Assembly: GCA_013396635.1 (NCBI GenBank)
Contig: WBMW01005650.1
Coordinates: 432,425 to 496,424 of the forward strand
Origin: Penelope pileata
Lineage: Eukaryota > Chordata > Aves > Galliformes > Cracidae
DNA length: 64,000 bases
Reading direction: 5' to 3'
In this document: positions 59,729 to 64,000 of the stretch, in pieces
Layout: each line of letters starts with the position of its first letter
Numbering within the stretch: position 1 is the stretch's first letter
Notes under the pieces: model-generated
Seen by the model: the letters and a program-made list of their open reading frames with translations, nothing else
Database searches by the model: none
What the model was told of the DNA's origin: nothing
Position numbers and translations under genes: made by a program

Positions 59729-60899
59729 CAGAAGAGCTGCACTCATTTCAGCTTTGACTTTGCCTGCCTCTATTTTGCTTCTTCTTGAAGAACTTGAACA
59801 CAAAGTCCCAGGGGGAGAAAGACATCGCACTGAAATTAATGGCAAAGCACCTGCTCACTCAAAATACCCTCTGGCACTATTTAAAGTCACTTTGCCTTGT
59901 TTCCAGGTAACTAGCTCAGGAAGCCCACTCTTGAGATAGCCCTTATCAGTTCTAATGGAGAATTATTTCTTCATTTTTCCTAAAAGTCCTAAAATATTTT
60001 AGGATTTGATTTCTCAAGACACCAACCTGGACATCAGATGTCTTTTCTGAAAAAGTGGATTCAGCTGAAATCAAGGGAACATTTTTCCAGGAATGCATAG
60101 GCTTGTCAGAAAACTTTGCACAAATACTAGCAGCTTGATCATGCAATAGTGACTGAATCACGAATTCTGGAAAAATTAGCTTGTACAAGGTGATTTAGAA
60201 CAGTTAAATCCTTCACAATCAAGGATTAAAGGTAATGAAAATCTATCCACAAAGATGGGTGAAAAGTCAAAGCTCAAAAGTCCACGAAGGGTTCATTTCA
60301 AAAGATCACACTGAGCAAATTTGCATTGTGTTATTCTGCTCCACTTTGACTTAGTAAGTTTGTTCTAAAATCATTTTTTGCATAAATTGCTCCTTACAGT
60401 AAGAAAGGTAAGAACCACATTGAGACAGCCCCCAAAATTTTTGCTCAAGGGGTGTTGGAAAGGGACAATTTCTCTAACCTCACTTTGTTCCACCATTTTT
60501 TTATTTTTTGTTTTCCAGCTTGCTTTTCTGTTTTGCTTTTCACTCTGACTTGGGAGCTTTGTTCAGACAGACCTTCCCTTGTGAAAGGTTTCAGTTTCAA
60601 CAAATTGCCATTCTGTGACACCCCGCCAAATGAGTACCTTGGAAAATTCCCAACCACCTCGAATCTGTACGCTGGAACACATTTCACATCCAAATCCTCA
60701 GCTTGCTATGGACCAAACCATCCGTGGGTGTAACTCCCTTGACTCCAGGACATCTCCTCTGCAAGGGAGTTTGACCTGGCTTTATAGGGAGGTATTTTGT
60801 GTGGGAGAAGCGTGCAGTCATTTTGGAGGTGAGACACAGACTTGGTTTAGAGCTGGGGAGGATGCTATTCAGCAGTTTTGACAGGAACAGAATAATAAT

Positions 60900-63800
60900 G
60901 ATGTGTCTGGTTTTGATTTAGAACTAGTTGCAATGCCACATATTAAGAATTAAATTATTCCTATTATGCAGGGTTTGAAAAAGATGAATTTGTTATTTTT
61001 CAAGGTTAAACCAAGGTAATTCTCTTGACTTCATGGCTTTATCATTTTCAAATAGAAAATCCCATTGTGTTTAAGTGTTTGCAGCAAATATGAAGACTTG
61101 TTTTTTGATAAGAATTAAAAATATTGGTAACGCCAACTTTTCCTATGTTAAAATGCCTAAAGAAGAAAAAATTAAAAACATCTTTGTTTTGTTAGACACA
61201 GAAATAAATCTATAATTAAAGTACAGGAAAGCTGTAATAAGAAAAAGCATTAAACTCAGACTCTGCTAGACAACTCAGGTTAACTCTTCAGTTGCATGTT
61301 ATGAACCTCCTGATGGCTGGTTCAACTCAAATCCTCTGAACATGATCCTTGACTTGATCTTTTTCCTGTTTAAATTTACACTGGAACAGCTCACCAAAAA
61401 AAAAATTTGAACGGTGTTTTGATGGATTTTTTTGGTCTTCCCTAACATGCTTTCTATAGTATTCAAAGAAAATAAGAATAAAATAAAAACAATGTTAAAG
61501 ATGTGCCTGGAGAAGCTTTGTTTCAGCAGCCCACCAATGTCAAAATACCATTTTTAGCAGTCCTCATGCCCTTGTCACATGGCTCAAGATTTTTGCTTCA
61601 TGCCTTTCTGGTTAGAGATGTCTTGTTCAAGAATTTTATTTCACACATGTCATAGAACAAGTATGTTTTTTATGACATTTATGAATGTGACCAGTCTGGG
61701 AACATGCTGTCTGTCTGGTCAGTATTAAGCCAAAATTTAAGTCATTGTAACTAGAATTTCCAATTTTGGTGATAGCTGATACATCAACTGGGGTCAATAA
61801 ACTGGCAAAGTCATTTTTTACAGTATGAAAAGGTAACTTGTCTTCTCTCTTCCAGGAACCGTCAGGGCAAGCTTTTAATTAGGTGAGGTTTTAGTCAGGA
61901 AGACTCCTACCTTCCCTGCCTTTCCTTTTCATTAAGGCTTAATCTAGTCCTATAAAACCCACAGATGTAGTATTAAAGAAAAAACATTCTAGATTCTGAA
62001 TGCTTGTCATAGAATTAGTTTTATCCCGAAATACTAGAATCAAGCCTGTAGCATCAAGACATCAAACCAACTGAAGTTACGTTGCATTAAGCCTGCCTGT
62101 CTTATTTCAGCCATTCCAACACTCTGAAATACATGATTGAAAGCTGTTAACTCCCAACGATACACTCCTGGCAAGCAGACTTGAGGTTTTTTTAATATTT
62201 TATTTTAATTATTTTTAGTTTATAGCTCAGCAACTCAGCTGACCCAGGGGAACACTTAAACTAAATTTGATAGATGTCAAGTTAGAAAAAAATAAAGACA
62301 GCAGTGTTCTTTCTCCCTGCAATTACAAATGTTTGCTGGAGACTTTTCTGACAGTATTAAGCATAGCAGAGACCCGGGGAGGGCGGAGAGGGATGTCGGA
62401 CCCATTCACCAAGGTCACTTCGGCTGATGTTCTCCAGAACCTGGAAGGGGAGGAGGGCTAAGGAGGACTAAGACACCTACCAGTAGCAGTTGCTAACTCC
62501 AAATGCAGTGGATTTGTCCTTTCATTTTATTTTTTTTCCCTCCCTTATGTCTGAGTCCTGATGTGTCTTGCATCAACTGGAGGAACTAAAAAGAGCGCTT
62601 GTTTTTTCAGCTGACATTTGGAGCAGCGGAGACCTGTGAGATGCCCCATAGATGGGCTGAAAAACCCCCAACAACAACAAAAAATGGAGCTTAACGAGCT
62701 GCAAAGAAGCAAGGAAGTGCTCCAGGAAACTATGTGAAAGGCTGCTTTTGACAGTCTACCTGAAAAATAAATATCAGAAACATCTAAAGAAAAAAAAGAC
62801 TGTTTTCTAGTTCGTTTTTCTACCTTGTAAATCAAGATACACTGATATTGTAAAATATACTGGTGTGATCAGGAAGAAAGAGGGAAAAAACTAATCTTCA
62901 TGAAGTTCTATAGGAACTATTCAGAGGGGAAAAATGTTACGTATCTCCAGTATTATATGCTGGCTAGCTGCATCAGGGAAAAAGAATGGGCTTTCCAGCC
63001 TTTTATCACTATATCACTGGCTCAAATCTCTTCTAGGGATGTCATCCAAAATTCAGGAAAATCAGTGGGAGGTTCATTGCTCTGAATCAATACCCAGGTA
63101 CACAACAAGAATGAACTAACAAGAATTACTAGAAAAAATAATGAATTTTTCATGTTAGTTTGAAAATGTTTGGATATTTCTTTCAATTAGAGTAGGAGGA
63201 AAATCCGGAAGCCACACCTTTTTTTGCTGCTTTTATTATACTGAAATAATCAGAATTATATCTATGGGAGTGGACCATTTTTCCCCCATTTAAAGAAAAG
63301 TCTGAATAAGAAGTACTGCACAAATTGATATCATATGAATCTGCTTCACGGTTCATGTGAATTCATCTGATGCTGGCCCAATGTAGTGAATTTCCTGAAC
63401 AAGACAGTATTGCCAGAAAAGTGTCCACAGTATAAAACCCAGCATCAAAATTGCTCTGAATCTTACATCTTTGTTAAGCATAAAACCCAAAGTACATTTC
63501 CCTGCTGAAAATGTCCCTTCCATGGTGGGAACCAAGGATGGTACTACACTCATCCACCATTTAGTGTTTTCACAGTCCATTTTCTAGACTTATTAGTTGA
63601 TTTAAAGAGCCCTATTCTGAATGTACAGTTATTTTTCTAATACACTGAAGAATACATTCTTAAAATGAAATACAATCTGATTTATTTTTTATAATTATAG
63701 ATGTTGAGAGCATTCCCTCCATATTTTTCTTCCCAGATGTCAGACAAATAAATCACACTTACGTATTTACAATGGTTGGTAACAAAAAGAAGCTGAGGTC

Positions 63801-64000
63801 ATCTGAATTATTTCATAATCAGGCAGGTAAAGTGGCTTAGCAGATTATGAGATGGATGCTGATGCCAAATTGTTCCCTGATGATAATTATTTGCTTCTGT
63901 TCTGTAATTCTGGGTGGGCAACACTTTTTCCTCTGTCCACTGGAAAAAAAAAGCAGGATGGCTCTCCCTATGGTTTTTGGCTTAACTGCACACATCTGGG
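60900..64000. other. Non-coding AT-rich sequence to the window end
   Basis: No gene is seen. The stretch is AT-rich, with A/T runs near 61396-61404 and 62187-62220. The minus-strand frames at 62545-62835 (96 codons) and 63353-63580 (75 codons) have no recognised domain. Nothing repeated or structured stands out. Confidence 0.65.

Larger units (their letters stand above)
56793..60900. other. Non-coding unique sequence
   Basis: No gene is seen. It contains the C12T16 tract at 58762-58789, a perfect 8-bp hairpin tcaggctc-aaa-gagcctga (58291-58309), and a perfect 9-bp hairpin at 59708-59728. The minus-strand frame 59021-59410 (129 codons) is charged and low-complexity, with no recognised domain. 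Confidence 0.62.

Overview
This window looks like intergenic or deep intronic DNA from a vertebrate, most likely a bird. I find no protein-coding gene, tRNA, rRNA, CRISPR array or bacterial-type operon. The evidence for a bird is a CR1 retrotransposon tail at about 9172-9268 with the ATTCTGTG-type terminal repeat typical of avian CR1. Recognisable repeats are also sparse, old and mostly CR1, L2-like and MIR-like, and I saw no Alu, L1, B1/B2 or other mammalian young repeats. A crocodilian is the main alternative. The sequence is AT-rich and CpG-poor by eye, with a few local CpG-rich islets.

Layout. 1-9 kb: unique AT-rich sequence with two enhancer-like blocks (about 1560-1900 and 4985-5420) and one ancient repeat tail (6090-6350). 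9-17 kb: a CR1 tail, a ~49-bp minisatellite (10201-10335), A-runs and a possible L2 remnant. 17.5-20.1 kb: two long, badly decayed CR1 copies, both on the minus strand. 20-31 kb: unique sequence with enhancer-like blocks around 23.0-24.0, 28.1-28.6 and 30.5-31.4 kb. 32.2-32.5 kb: a third minus-strand CR1 remnant. 38.8-39.1 kb: an interferon-response-like motif group. 39.5-49.4 kb: a dense run of enhancer-like blocks (39.6-40.4, 44.0-44.6, 46.0-46.4, 48.2-49.0 kb), interleaved with MIR-like SINE fragments at 41.6, 41.8, 42.7 and 47.3 kb, and another at 52.0 kb. 52.4-53.1 kb: a block with a composite nuclear-receptor motif. 53-64 kb: mostly unique AT-rich sequence with homopolymer tracts.

The longest open frame (minus strand, 52421-52984, 187 codons) is near what chance gives in 64 kb. 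It shows no recognised domain, and neither do the others I read. If the window has a function it is most plausibly cis-regulatory: a gene desert or large intron with scattered enhancers of a developmental gene outside the window. That is inference from motif content and composition. Conservation cannot be measured from one sequence. I found no convincing novel biological system. The best leads are the 48.2-49.0 kb block, the perfect 15-bp hairpin at 42384-42418, the nuclear-receptor composite at 52740-52763, the ISRE match at 38847-38860, and the palindromes listed in the findings.
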